A DNA stretch of 7,584 nt from Pseudomonadota bacterium (GCA_005788935.1 SYAK01000438.1:1-7584), one strand, 5' to 3'. Shown: positions 1-6,483, counted from the first letter of the stretch. The notes: generated by a model from the sequence alone, not told the origin. Translations and numbers: made by a program.

Positions 1-2108
1 CGCGCCACGACGGCCTGGACCTGCTGACCTTCCGGGCAGCGAAGGACGAAGGGAGCCCCGCGGGTCAGGCCCACGAGCGGATCTTCGCGAGGGGCTGGTG
101 GCCGCTCGGGCTCGGCGGTCTCGGCGTCCGGGTCCTCGGGCGGCGCCCCGACGCGGCACTCTGGTGCTTCGGGCGGCCGCGAGAGCGGCGCGTCCGGGCC
201 GAGCGCCTCGCGTTCGCGCGGATCGCGCCCCCGCTCCCGGTCGTGGCGCGGCCGTCGGGTACACCAGGGCGTCTCGGGGGGCGGCAGGCAGAGCGCACCA
301 AGCCCGCGCAGCACCGTGTCCGCGTAGCCGTGCAGTCCGATGAGGCGCTCGTCATCGCGGCAGCCGATGCGGCTTCGGCTCTTGCCCCCCGCCGGCCCGA
401 GGTGGCGCCGCACGCCGCGCGGACACTGCACGTCAAGGGCCGTTACCCCGAGGTCGTCGGTCGCCGCCTGGAGCGCCACGACCGGCAGCCCGGCGCACCC
501 CTCCTCCGCGTCAACGCCTGCCGTCCCGCCCGCCATGAGCCGCGGTCCGGGCGTCGGGCGGCGCACCGCGAGCAGGTGCCAGCCGCTGTCCTCGGCTCGC
601 ACCGTCAGCAGCGGGTGCTCCCGGGCCTCGCGCGGCACGGCCGCGCCCCACAGCAGCACGTAGTCCCAGCGCAAGAGACCGTCGTCATTCCAGAACTCGC
701 GCGAAAGCGGGGTCGGCGAGGCGCCGGGCCGGAACTGGACCGGGCAGTGCGGGCGGATGGCGAAGCTGTCGTCCGTGACGCCGCCGTTCTCGACCGCCAT
801 CAGCGCCTTCGCGAGGTGCCAGTGCGGGCCCATGTAGGTGACAGGCGCCTCGGTGTCGTACATCACGAAGGCGAGGCGCGACCGCGGCGGAAGGTCGCGG
901 ATCAGCTGCGGCAGTCCCGCGACCACCTCGCGGTCGAAGCGCTCGAAGCGCGCTTGCGCGGCCCACGGGTAGACGAGGGCCGCGAAGGCCATCGGGACGA
1001 GCAGCCACCTCACCCGCCCGCGGTCGAGGTCGAGCCGCGGCCACAGCGTCAGCAGGATGAGCAGCGGGACGACCACGCGCTCGGCGATGAGCTGGATCTC
1101 CTGCATGTGCGACGGCATCGCGAGCCACGCCGCGAGGGCCCCGAAGGTCAGCAGCTCGAGCGTCGCGCCCGTGAGCCCGCCGCGCGGCGCGGGAGATGCG
1201 GAGGCGGGGGGCGCAGACGCGGCAGGGCGCGCCTGCGAGGCCGCCATCAGCGCGAGCCATGTCCCGAGCAGCAGCAGGAAGAGCGCCTCGTCGGCCCCGT
1301 CACGAAAGACGCGCAAGCCCCACTCATGAAATGCCGCCAGGCGCTGCGCCGGGGTCTCGAAGACGAGCCCCAGCCCGTCGGGCCCCGCGAGCGCGAGCCC
1401 CGCCTCCGTCGGCTCGGCCTCGACGTATTTTCGCCACACCCAGCGCGCGAGCAGGAGCCCCGCCGGCACGAGCGCGCCGAGCCGCAGCAGGTCCCGCGGC
1501 CGCCGCAGGTCGACGAGCAGCACGAGGCCGGTGAAGCCGATCCCCATCAGGAAGGCGAGGACGTGGGCGTAGAACAGCGCCACCGAGACCGCCGCCAGTC
1601 CGACCGCGTCCCACCAGCGCCCGTGCTGCGCCATCCGCCGCGCCAGCGCGGGCGCCACCAGGATCAGCGGGAACGCCACGAGAAAGTTCAGCAAGCCGAC
1701 GTTGAAGAGCGCGTTGAAGACCATCGGCGCCGACATCAGCGCGAGCCAGCGCGACCGCCCGAGCGTCACCGCGAGCAGCAGCACCGCGAGCGGGGTCCCG
1801 ACCGCGTACCCGAGCACGAGCGCGCGCGCCGCCGCGTCGGCCGGCATGAAGGCCGCGAGCCAGCTGCCGACGTGGACGACGAGCGAGTTCGGCTCGAGCC
1901 CGGTCGGCGGCAGGTAGGTCGTCGCGTAGAGCGTCGTCGGGTCGTCATGGCGCGCGACCACGTCGATGAGCTCGATCCAGCCGCCGACGTCCCCCATCGG
2001 CAGCCAGCCCGGCGTCAGCACCGCGATGGCGTTGAAGGCGAGCGCCAGCCCGAAGAGCAGCGCGAAGGCCGCCCGCGACCCGCGCGACGGTGGGGGCGCC
2101 GAGGTCAC
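1..2108 (-). CDS. polytopic membrane protein with lectin-like Cys-rich C-terminal repeats (3' end outside window)
   Basis: The frame is open for 702 codons from a GTG start to the window edge, so the C-terminus is missing. The start is fixed by a GTGA overlap with the stop codon of the preceding gene, which suggests translational coupling. Residues 12-32 form the first hydrophobic helix. A loop with Asp40, Asp55 and Asp56 follows, then roughly nine more hydrophobic segments up to about residue 384, including a His (182) inside an aromatic helix. Residues 400-520 look like an extracytoplasmic soluble domain (LPPR at 406-409). From about residue 530 a Cys-bounded repeat begins, for example C583-RDDERLIGLHG to C607, with a second copy starting at C691-PEGQQV. 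A Pro/Arg/Glu-rich linker (about 610-680) separates them. By eye the protein is a paralogue of its upstream neighbour. The membrane part recalls GT-C or YfhO-like glycosyltransferases, but no catalytic role is proven. Seen: frame, helices, repeats. Inferred: envelope glycan role and lectin-like tail. Confidence 0.8.
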   Translation of the reverse strand, partial: MTSAPPPSRGSRAAFALLFGLALAFNAIAVLTPGWLPMGDVGGWIELIDVVARHDDPTTLYATTYLPPTGLEPNSLVVHVGSWLAAFMPADAAARALVLGYAVGTPLAVLLLAVTLGRSRWLALMSAPMVFNALFNVGLLNFLVAFPLILVAPALARRMAQHGRWWDAVGLAAVSVALFYAHVLAFLMGIGFTGLVLLVDLRRPRDLLRLGALVPAGLLLARWVWRKYVEAEPTEAGLALAGPDGLGLVFETPAQRLAAFHEWGLRVFRDGADEALFLLLLGTWLALMAASQARPAASAPPASASPAPRGGLTGATLELLTFGALAAWLAMPSHMQEIQLIAERVVVPLLILLTLWPRLDLDRGRVRWLLVPMAFAALVYPWAAQARFERFDREVVAGLPQLIRDLPPRSRLAFVMYDTEAPVTYMGPHWHLAKALMAVENGGVTDDSFAIRPHCPVQFRPGASPTPLSREFWNDDGLLRWDYVLLWGAAVPREAREHPLLTVRAEDSGWHLLAVRRPTPGPRLMAGGTAGVDAEEGCAGLPVVALQAATDDLGVTALDVQCPRGVRRHLGPAGGKSRSRIGCRDDERLIGLHGYADTVLRGLGALCLPPPETPWCTRRPRHDRERGRDPREREALGPDAPLSRPPEAPECRVGAPPEDPDAETAEPERPPAPREDPLVGLTRGAPFVLRCPEGQQVQAVVA

Positions 2109-3763
2109 GGCGCGGCCCCCGCGGCCTTCAGCGCGGTGTTCTCCCAGACGTCCCAGCGGGCCCCGTCATAGACGCGCTGAAACGGCGCATCGGCCGGCCG
2201 GAAGCGGTCGCCGCGGACGAGGACGTGGGTGTAGTACGGCGCGAGCTCGTCACGCGCCGACACCCGCTCGGGCGTCCACTCCCACCGGAGGCGCGCTGGC
2301 GACCCGCCAGGCGGGGCCTTGCCAGGCGCGAAATCGAAGGGCCAGTGGGCGTAGCCGGCGTAGCTGAACATGACCACGCCCCCATGATCGGCCTGCACGT
2401 AGGACCCAAAATGCAGGAAGGGCGCGAAGCGGCCGTTGGTCGTCGAGGACCCCTTGTCGAAGATGAGGGCCGCCACCTTCGCCCTCGGCGGCAGCTGCGC
2501 CGCGGCCGCGTCGAAGTCGCCGACGTCGTCCCGCTCGAAGGCGCGGAAGGCCGCGACCGTGCTCCATGTCGTCAGCAGCGCGAGGAGGGCTGCGAGCGCC
2601 GTGACGACATGGCCCGCTCGCCCGCCCGGGAAGCGGAGGAGCGGCAGCGCCGTGATGACGAACAGCATCGGGAAGCGCTGCGCGATGAGCCACAGGTAGC
2701 CATTCCCCTGCGGCGAGCGGAAGTAGAGCACCGCACACGCGAGCGGGAGCAGCGCGTGGAGCCGCAGCCGCCACGGCGACGCCGGCCGCACCAGGCCGTC
2801 TGGCGTCGGCCCGCCCTCGGCGGCGACGGCTGGGCCGGCTCCCTGCGCGAGTGTCGAGGCGAGGAAGACGAGCCCGAGGAAGGCGAGGAACAGCGCGTCA
2901 TCGCGCGTCGAGGCGAGCGCGTCCATCAGCCAGTGCGGGATGTCGGCGAGCGCCGCGTCAAGGGCCAGCCGCTGGCCCGAGCCTCCGTCGGTCAGCGCGC
3001 CGAGCGACAGCTGCCCCGCCTCGGTGCCGACCGCCCAGATGACGGCCGCGACGAGCGAGGGCACGACCGGCCCGCCCGCGAGCAGCCAGCGCCGCGGGAA
3101 GCGCCACGGGAAGAGGGCCGCGAAGCCGAGGCCGAAGATGAGGAACGGGAAGGCGTGGGTGAAGAACAGCGCCAAGGCCAGCACGCCGAGCCCCACAGCC
3201 CGGATCCAGCCGCGCCGCCCGGCCATCTCGCCCGAGGTCACGGCGTCGAAGTGGCGGAGCGCCACCGCGAGCCCGAAGAGGACGAGGGGCACGCCGATGA
3301 GGAACGGGAAGAGGCCATAGTAGAACAGGACGTTCGGCAGCACTGGCGCCACCAGCAGCGCCACCCGCGGATCCCGCCCGAGGGCCCGCAGCAGCGCGGC
3401 CATCCCGAGCACCGTCCCCGCGAGGTAGCCCGAGACGAGCGTCATCATCGCCGCGTGCACCCCGACGACCGCCGACAGCACAGCGCCAAGCAGGTAGAAC
3501 AGCACGTACTGCGTCCGCCCGAGCGTCAGCGTGAAGTGGTCCGCGAAGCCGAAGGCCGGGTCGCCAAAGTCCGCCACGACGCGGATCGTCGCGAGGTGGA
3601 ACGGCCAGTCCATCACGGGCGGGTGGTCGACCACCCAAGCCGGGATAGCCGCCATGACCGCGACCGCCGCGATGAGCAGCGTCACGGGAGACACGCGCGG
3701 GAGCTTGGGCTGCACGGCGCGCACCGTAGCGGAGGCCGCGCGTCGCGACAACCGTCGCGTCAC
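2105..3763 (-). CDS. polytopic membrane protein, GT-C/YfhO-like in style
   Basis: The protein has 552 residues from a GTG start, with a weak AGG seven bases upstream. The N-terminus is basic, with many Arg in the first 23 residues, as expected for a cytoplasmic tail before the first helix (25-45). The first external loop has Asp47, Asp52 and His56 in the form PVMDWPFHLA, which resembles the acidic loop of GT-C-fold glycosyltransferases. About nine further hydrophobic segments follow to about residue 404, among them FFTHAFPFL (200-208). Residues 405-552 form a Trp/Tyr-rich soluble domain, probably outside the cytoplasm, with LPPRAKVAALIFD at 424-436. The next gene overlaps its TGA by four bases and encodes a similar protein, so the two are probably made together. 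A terminator hairpin lies just upstream, so its promoter is uncertain. The substrate is unknown, and the glycosyltransferase idea rests on topology and loop style only. Confidence 0.85.
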   Translation of the reverse strand: MTRRLSRRAASATVRAVQPKLPRVSPVTLLIAAVAVMAAIPAWVVDHPPVMDWPFHLATIRVVADFGDPAFGFADHFTLTLGRTQYVLFYLLGAVLSAVVGVHAAMMTLVSGYLAGTVLGMAALLRALGRDPRVALLVAPVLPNVLFYYGLFPFLIGVPLVLFGLAVALRHFDAVTSGEMAGRRGWIRAVGLGVLALALFFTHAFPFLIFGLGFAALFPWRFPRRWLLAGGPVVPSLVAAVIWAVGTEAGQLSLGALTDGGSGQRLALDAALADIPHWLMDALASTRDDALFLAFLGLVFLASTLAQGAGPAVAAEGGPTPDGLVRPASPWRLRLHALLPLACAVLYFRSPQGNGYLWLIAQRFPMLFVITALPLLRFPGGRAGHVVTALAALLALLTTWSTVAAFRAFERDDVGDFDAAAAQLPPRAKVAALIFDKGSSTTNGRFAPFLHFGSYVQADHGGVVMFSYAGYAHWPFDFAPGKAPPGGSPARLRWEWTPERVSARDELAPYYTHVLVRGDRFRPADAPFQRVYDGARWDVWENTALKAAGAAP

Positions 3764-3788
3764 GGACGCACCTGCCCGAAATGACGAA

Positions 3789-3812
3789 GACCCCGGTCGT
3801 GTGACCGGGGTC
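3789..3812 (-). terminator. rho-independent terminator of the thioredoxin-like lipoprotein gene
   Basis: A perfect 10-bp inverted repeat (GACCCCGGTC and its complement) flanks a 4-base loop. The stem starts 29 bases after the lipoprotein stop codon. On the minus strand it is followed by TTCGTCATTT, a moderately T-rich tract. On the plus strand it is followed by C-rich sequence, so it should act on minus-strand transcripts. Confidence 0.8.
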
Positions 3813-3841
3813 CCCGTGCAAGCCTCAGCGGGCTGGCTGGC

Positions 3842-5098
3842 TCACTCGGCCGAGAGGAGGCCCATCAGCGCCTCCTCGAAGCTCGTGCGGGCCGCGCGGT
3901 CGCTCCACTCGTAGGACATGTTGCGCCCGTCAAGCAGCGCCCACCACGGGTAGCTCGACATGACCGAGCCGTCCGACTCGGCGACGAGGTACGGGTTGAT
4001 GGCGTCCCAGGTGTTGCCGACGGCCTCGGCTTCGATGGCGTTCTCAGGCGGGTCGATGAGCGGGATGCGCTTGCCGGGGTTCGCCCAGTCCAGGACGACC
4101 ATGGCCGGGTCGAGCTTCTTCTGCTGCGCGTAGCTCAGGCAGTAGGCGAGCGTCGGCTCCTCCTGGTTCGCGTTCTCGCCGAGGATGACGAGCATGTCGA
4201 GGCCCGGGGTCTTCTCGCGCACGGCGGCGCGCGTCAGCTGCGTCACGTCGTGCTGCTCGACGAGGCTCGCGAGGAACTGCGAGCATGCGGAGCACCAGCC
4301 CGCTGTCGCGACGAGCCACAAGGCCTTGGACTGCCCGCAGCTGTCATGCAGGCTGACCGTATCGCCGAGGCAGTTCGTCCACGTGACGTTCTTGACGTTG
4401 TCCTCGAGCAGGCTGCCCGTGCCTTCGGCGACGCAGGTTGGCTGCTGGGTGGCGGTCGAGACCGGCACCGGCTTGATCTCGGCGTCGAACGGCATCGACG
4501 GGATGCACCACGTCTCGCCACCCGCGACGCGGGTCGAATCGTAGGTCTCACCGTCGATGGTGACCTCATGGAGCTTCGCGTTCTCGATGCGGCCCGAGAA
4601 GCGCCCGCCCTGGACGTCCCACTTCTCGATGATGAGCGTGCCCTCCTCGGCGTAGAAGCGCTTGGCGCACGCGTCGCCTTCGCAGCCCGCGCTGACGAGA
4701 ACGCAGTTCGAGCACGTCTTGTAGTTCGGGTCGTTGAGCTCGTAGGTGCCGGGCTCGGTCGCGCCGGTGTAGCCGTCGCCGCTGTAGAGCTCGATCGCGA
4801 TGACGTCGTACGGCTCGGCCTCGTTGTTCGCGGCCTGCAGGACGGCGAGGCCCTGCTTCGCCTCGAAGACCTGGGCGACGATGTCGAAGCCGCTGCGGCT
4901 GCAGCCCGGCGTGCCCGTCGTGTCGGAGCCGCCGGCGGTGTCGGTCCCGGTCGCGGTGTCGGTCCCCGCGGTGTCGGTGCCGGTCGCGACGTCTGCGGCG
5001 GGGGTGCTCGTGGTGCCGCTGTCGTCGCAGGCGACGGCGGTAGCCGCGAGGACCGCGGTCGTCAGGAACTTCAGGGCGAGGGTCGGTGTCGGGCGCAT
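3842..5098 (-). CDS. secreted lipoprotein with C-terminal thioredoxin-like domain
   Basis: The protein has 418 residues. The ATG is preceded by GGAGG at a 5-base distance. Residues 1-23 are a signal peptide ending AATAVA before Cys24, a lipobox with Ala instead of Leu at -3, so it should be lipidated and anchored to a membrane. Asp follows at +2 and +3. Residues 36-63 are a flexible Thr/Asp/Ala/Gly linker. Residues 66-200 form a probably beta-rich, Cys-containing domain (CSNC at 129-132, further Cys at 139, 144 and 198), of a kind I recall from myxobacterial and bradymonad lipoproteins but cannot name. Residues 222-418 fit a thioredoxin/redoxin fold: a strand WLVATAG runs into W268-C269-S-A-C272, and YPWWALLDG (383-391) supplies the likely cis-Pro384. 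The WCxxC pair suggests disulfide exchange or reduction in the cell envelope. Partner proteins are unknown. It has its own promoter and terminator and is probably monocistronic. Confidence 0.93.
   Translation of the reverse strand: MRPTPTLALKFLTTAVLAATAVACDDSGTTSTPAADVATGTDTAGTDTATGTDTAGGSDTTGTPGCSRSGFDIVAQVFEAKQGLAVLQAANNEAEPYDVIAIELYSGDGYTGATEPGTYELNDPNYKTCSNCVLVSAGCEGDACAKRFYAEEGTLIIEKWDVQGGRFSGRIENAKLHEVTIDGETYDSTRVAGGETWCIPSMPFDAEIKPVPVSTATQQPTCVAEGTGSLLEDNVKNVTWTNCLGDTVSLHDSCGQSKALWLVATAGWCSACSQFLASLVEQHDVTQLTRAAVREKTPGLDMLVILGENANQEEPTLAYCLSYAQQKKLDPAMVVLDWANPGKRIPLIDPPENAIEAEAVGNTWDAINPYLVAESDGSVMSSYPWWALLDGRNMSYEWSDRAARTSFEEALMGLLSAE
4910..4993 (-). repeat. low-complexity repeat encoding the Thr/Asp linker of the lipoprotein
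   Basis: The 11-base unit GCGGTGTCGGT (plus strand) occurs at 4935-4945, 4953-4963 and 4968-4978, 18 and 15 bases apart, with degenerate copies around it. The spacings are multiples of three, so the frame is kept when units are gained or lost. It encodes a TDTAGTDTATG-type linker between the lipidated Cys and the folded domains, and is a likely site of length variation between strains. Confidence 0.75.
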
Positions 5099-5103
5099 GA
5101 GGG

Positions 5104-5108
5104 CCTCC
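5104..5108 (-). promoter_or_regulatory. ribosome binding site of the lipoprotein gene
   Basis: GGAGG on the minus strand, five bases before the ATG. It supports that ATG as the start and hence the full signal peptide. Confidence 0.8.
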
Positions 5109-5128
5109 AGGTGGGCGTGTGAAGCACG

Positions 5129-5222
5129 CTGCCGCGAAACCTAGACGAAGCGCCGCCCCGACACAAGCACACCCTGTCGCCCGCTGCGAGCCTCTGTCGC
5201 GAAACTCCCACGGCGCTGTCGC
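5129..5222. repeat. short direct repeats around the lipoprotein promoter (candidate operator sites)
   Basis: The heptamer CTGTCGC occurs at 5174-5180, 5194-5200 and 5216-5222 in the same orientation, 20 and 22 bases apart, close to two helical turns. The middle copy extends to CTGTCGCGAAAC (5194-5205), which recurs with one mismatch as CTGCCGCGAAAC at 5129-5140, overlapping the candidate -10 box. The arrangement suits a DNA-binding regulator. No regulator is identified, and short GC-rich words recur by chance. Confidence 0.35.
5138..5166 (-). promoter_or_regulatory. candidate sigma70-type promoter of the lipoprotein gene
   Basis: On the minus strand TTGTGT (5166-5161) and TAGGTT (5143-5138) are separated by exactly 17 bases. 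Each matches three of six consensus positions, which is usual for GC-rich genomes. Transcription would begin near 5131 and leave a leader of about 33 bases that includes the GGAGG. No other pair in the spacer fits the gene as well. Confidence 0.4.
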
Positions 5223-5226
5223 AGCT

Positions 5227-5240
5227 CGCGCGGCCGCGCG
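5227..5240. repeat. 14-bp perfect GC palindrome
   Basis: CGCGCGGCCGCGCG is identical to its reverse complement and contains a NotI-type GCGGCCGC core. It lies in the divergent spacer between the lipoprotein and methyltransferase genes. It could be a protein-binding site, but GC-only palindromes are frequent in such DNA. Confidence 0.3.
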
Positions 5241-5313
5241 TCCCGGGCCCGCGGATGCGCTTGTGACGGCTCGGTGTTCCGGGCGTGAGGCCGCGACGTG
5301 GCGAGGCGCGCGG

Positions 5314-5343
5314 GTGACCGTGCGGGCGGACGGTGACTTTTTT
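5314..5343 (+). terminator. orphan terminator-like hairpin with T6 tract
   Basis: GTGACCGT (5314-5321) pairs with ACGGTGAC (5330-5337) in seven of eight positions, with one G-G mismatch, across an 8-base loop. Six Ts (5338-5343) follow directly, the longest T run I noticed in this GC-rich window. No plus-strand gene is visible upstream for it to end. It could terminate a small RNA made in the divergent spacer, or act as an attenuator if the methyltransferase transcript starts upstream. Alternatively the T run is simply the upstream edge of a TTGACG promoter element. Confidence 0.45.
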
Positions 5344-5370
5344 GACGGCGATCGGGAGCCCTCTTAAGCC
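5342..5370 (+). promoter_or_regulatory. weak candidate promoter of the methyltransferase gene
   Basis: TTGACG (5342-5347) matches five of six positions of the -35 consensus. The best -10 region is the comparatively AT-rich CTCTTAAGCC (5361-5370), which fits TATAAT poorly. A GATC site (5350-5353) sits between the two. The leader would be more than 110 bases long. The call overlaps the T tract of the terminator-like hairpin, so at most one of the two readings may be right. Confidence 0.2.
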
Positions 5371-5476
5371 TGTCCACCGTCGGTTGCCGCGGTCGCGAGC
5401 CCCCTCGGGCGGTTCGCAACAGGTCGCGCCAGCGCCGTCGTTCGACTCCGATGTCGCCGCAGGCCGCGCGCCTGCC

Positions 5477-5483
5477 GGGAGAG
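5477..5483 (+). promoter_or_regulatory. ribosome binding site supporting the TTG start of the methyltransferase
   Basis: GGGAGAG lies four bases before the TTG at 5488. The only other in-frame start before the first conserved motif, GTG at 5572, has no comparable purine-rich site, so this one favours the longer protein. Confidence 0.5.
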
Positions 5484-5487
5484 CGTC

Positions 5488-6483
5488 TTGTCTCGCCGAT
5501 CCCTTGCAACACCCATCCTTGACGACGCCTCCGGCCCCGCTCGCGAGGCTGCTCCGCGCTCCCTCCGCGCGGTGGAGGCCTCGTCGCAGCCAGCCGCCCG
5601 GCGCCTCCGTGGGTCGAGCGGGGCCCGTCCGCTCCTCGACCTTCCCGCGGGCCCGCCGAGGCCTGCCGCCAGGACGTCTGTCGAGCCGTTCATAAAATGG
5701 GCGGGCGGCAAGTCGCGCGTCCTGCCCGAGCTGCTCGCGCGCCTCCCGTCGGCAGCGGGCTGGTCGGGGCGCTACTTCGAGCCCTTCCTCGGCGGCGCCG
5801 CGCTCTACCTCCACCAGCAGCCCGCAGGCGCTGTGCTCTCCGATACGAACCCCGAGCTCGTCAATCTGTACGCGATTGTGCGCGACCAGCCCGAGGCCCT
5901 CATCGCGAACCTCGCGCGCCACGCCTACGAGCGCGCCCATTACTACGCGGTCCGCGCCATCGACCCCGCGACCCTCGAGCCCGTCGAGCGCGCCGCCCGC
6001 TTCGTGTTCCTGAACCGGACCTGCTTCAACGGGCTCTGGCGCGTCAACCGTCAGGGGCAGTTCAACGTCCCCTTTGGCCGCCACACGAACCCGAACGTGT
6101 GCCCGACCGACCGCATCCTGCGCGCGTCGGAGGCCCTCGCGGCGGCCACCATCCGGCACGCCGACTTCGAAGCCTCGCTCGACAGCGCGCGGGCTGGCGA
6201 CTTTGTCTACCTCGACCCGCCGTACGTGCCGCTGACTCCGACCGCGAGCTTCACCGCCTACACGGCCTCCGACTTCGGCCTCGCAGACCAGCGCCGCCTC
6301 GCCGACCGCGTCCGCGCGCTGACGGCCCGCGGGGTGATGTGCATGGTGTCGAACAGCGACACGCCAGTCGTCCGCGAGCTCTACGCGGGGCTCCGCATCG
6401 ACCGCATCCTCGTCGCGCGCAACATCGCGCGAACCGTCGCGGGGCGGGCCCCGGTCGGCGAGGTCATCGTCCGCAACTACTGA
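5488..6483 (+). CDS. dam: Dam/DpnM-type DNA adenine-N6 methyltransferase
   Basis: The protein should transfer a methyl group from S-adenosylmethionine to N6 of adenine, most likely in GATC. The D12-class motifs appear in order. Motif X is FIKWAGGK (68-75). The SAM-binding motif I is EPFLGG (98-103). An acidic residue follows in SDTNPEL (118-124). The Dam/DpnM signature FLNRTCFNGLWRVN is at 174-187, then FNVPFG (192-197). The catalytic motif IV is DPPY (243-246), and VSNSDT is at 287-292. The core is complete and ends at Tyr331. The protein is longer than the 270-280 residues usual for Dam because of about 65 Pro/Ala/Arg-rich residues before motif X. These use more A/T-ending codons than the core. 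The TTG start is backed by GGGAGAG; a GTG at 5572 would give 303 residues. No restriction endonuclease lies next to it here, so it looks like a solitary methyltransferase. GATC specificity is inferred from family resemblance. Confidence 0.93.
   Translation: MSRRSLATPILDDASGPAREAAPRSLRAVEASSQPAARRLRGSSGARPLLDLPAGPPRPAARTSVEPFIKWAGGKSRVLPELLARLPSAAGWSGRYFEPFLGGAALYLHQQPAGAVLSDTNPELVNLYAIVRDQPEALIANLARHAYERAHYYAVRAIDPATLEPVERAARFVFLNRTCFNGLWRVNRQGQFNVPFGRHTNPNVCPTDRILRASEALAAATIRHADFEASLDSARAGDFVYLDPPYVPLTPTASFTAYTASDFGLADQRRLADRVRALTARGVMCMVSNSDTPVVRELYAGLRIDRILVARNIARTVAGRAPVGEVIVRNY

Larger units (their letters stand above)
5099..5487. other. divergent intergenic region between lipoprotein and methyltransferase genes
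   Basis: No convincing protein-coding gene lies in these 389 bases. Short open frames on both strands give Arg/Ala/Pro-rich products with no recognisable domain. The region holds the lipoprotein ribosome binding site and candidate promoter, the CTGTCGC-type repeats, a GC palindrome, a hairpin with a T6 tail on the plus strand, and the Shine-Dalgarno sequence of the methyltransferase gene. Reading upstream in the methyltransferase frame, a TAA stop appears at 5365-5367, so that gene cannot begin earlier than 5368. Confidence 0.7.

Noticed and set aside
243..2171. 642-codon open frame on the plus strand
   Set aside because: It is the exact codon-register antisense of the minus-strand membrane protein. 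The product is a low-complexity Arg/Glu/Pro/His mixture with no domain; such frames stay open in GC-rich genes because TTA, CTA and TCA codons are rare.
2090..3784. 564-codon open frame on the plus strand
   Set aside because: Mirror frame of the 552-residue membrane protein. The product is Arg/Glu/His-rich with no hydrophobic or domain structure, while the minus strand gives clear helices.
4250..5122. 290-codon open frame on the plus strand
   Set aside because: Antisense of the lipoprotein gene, whose signal peptide, WCxxC motif, ribosome binding site and terminator settle the coding strand.
5119..5367. 82-codon open frame in the divergent spacer
   Set aside because: Arg/Ala-rich product, no convincing ribosome binding site, and it overlaps the promoter repeats and the hairpin. 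Composition alone can explain it.
5488..6483. Type II restriction-modification system
   Set aside because: Only the methyltransferase is present. Neither neighbour resembles a restriction endonuclease, so a complete system cannot be claimed from this window.
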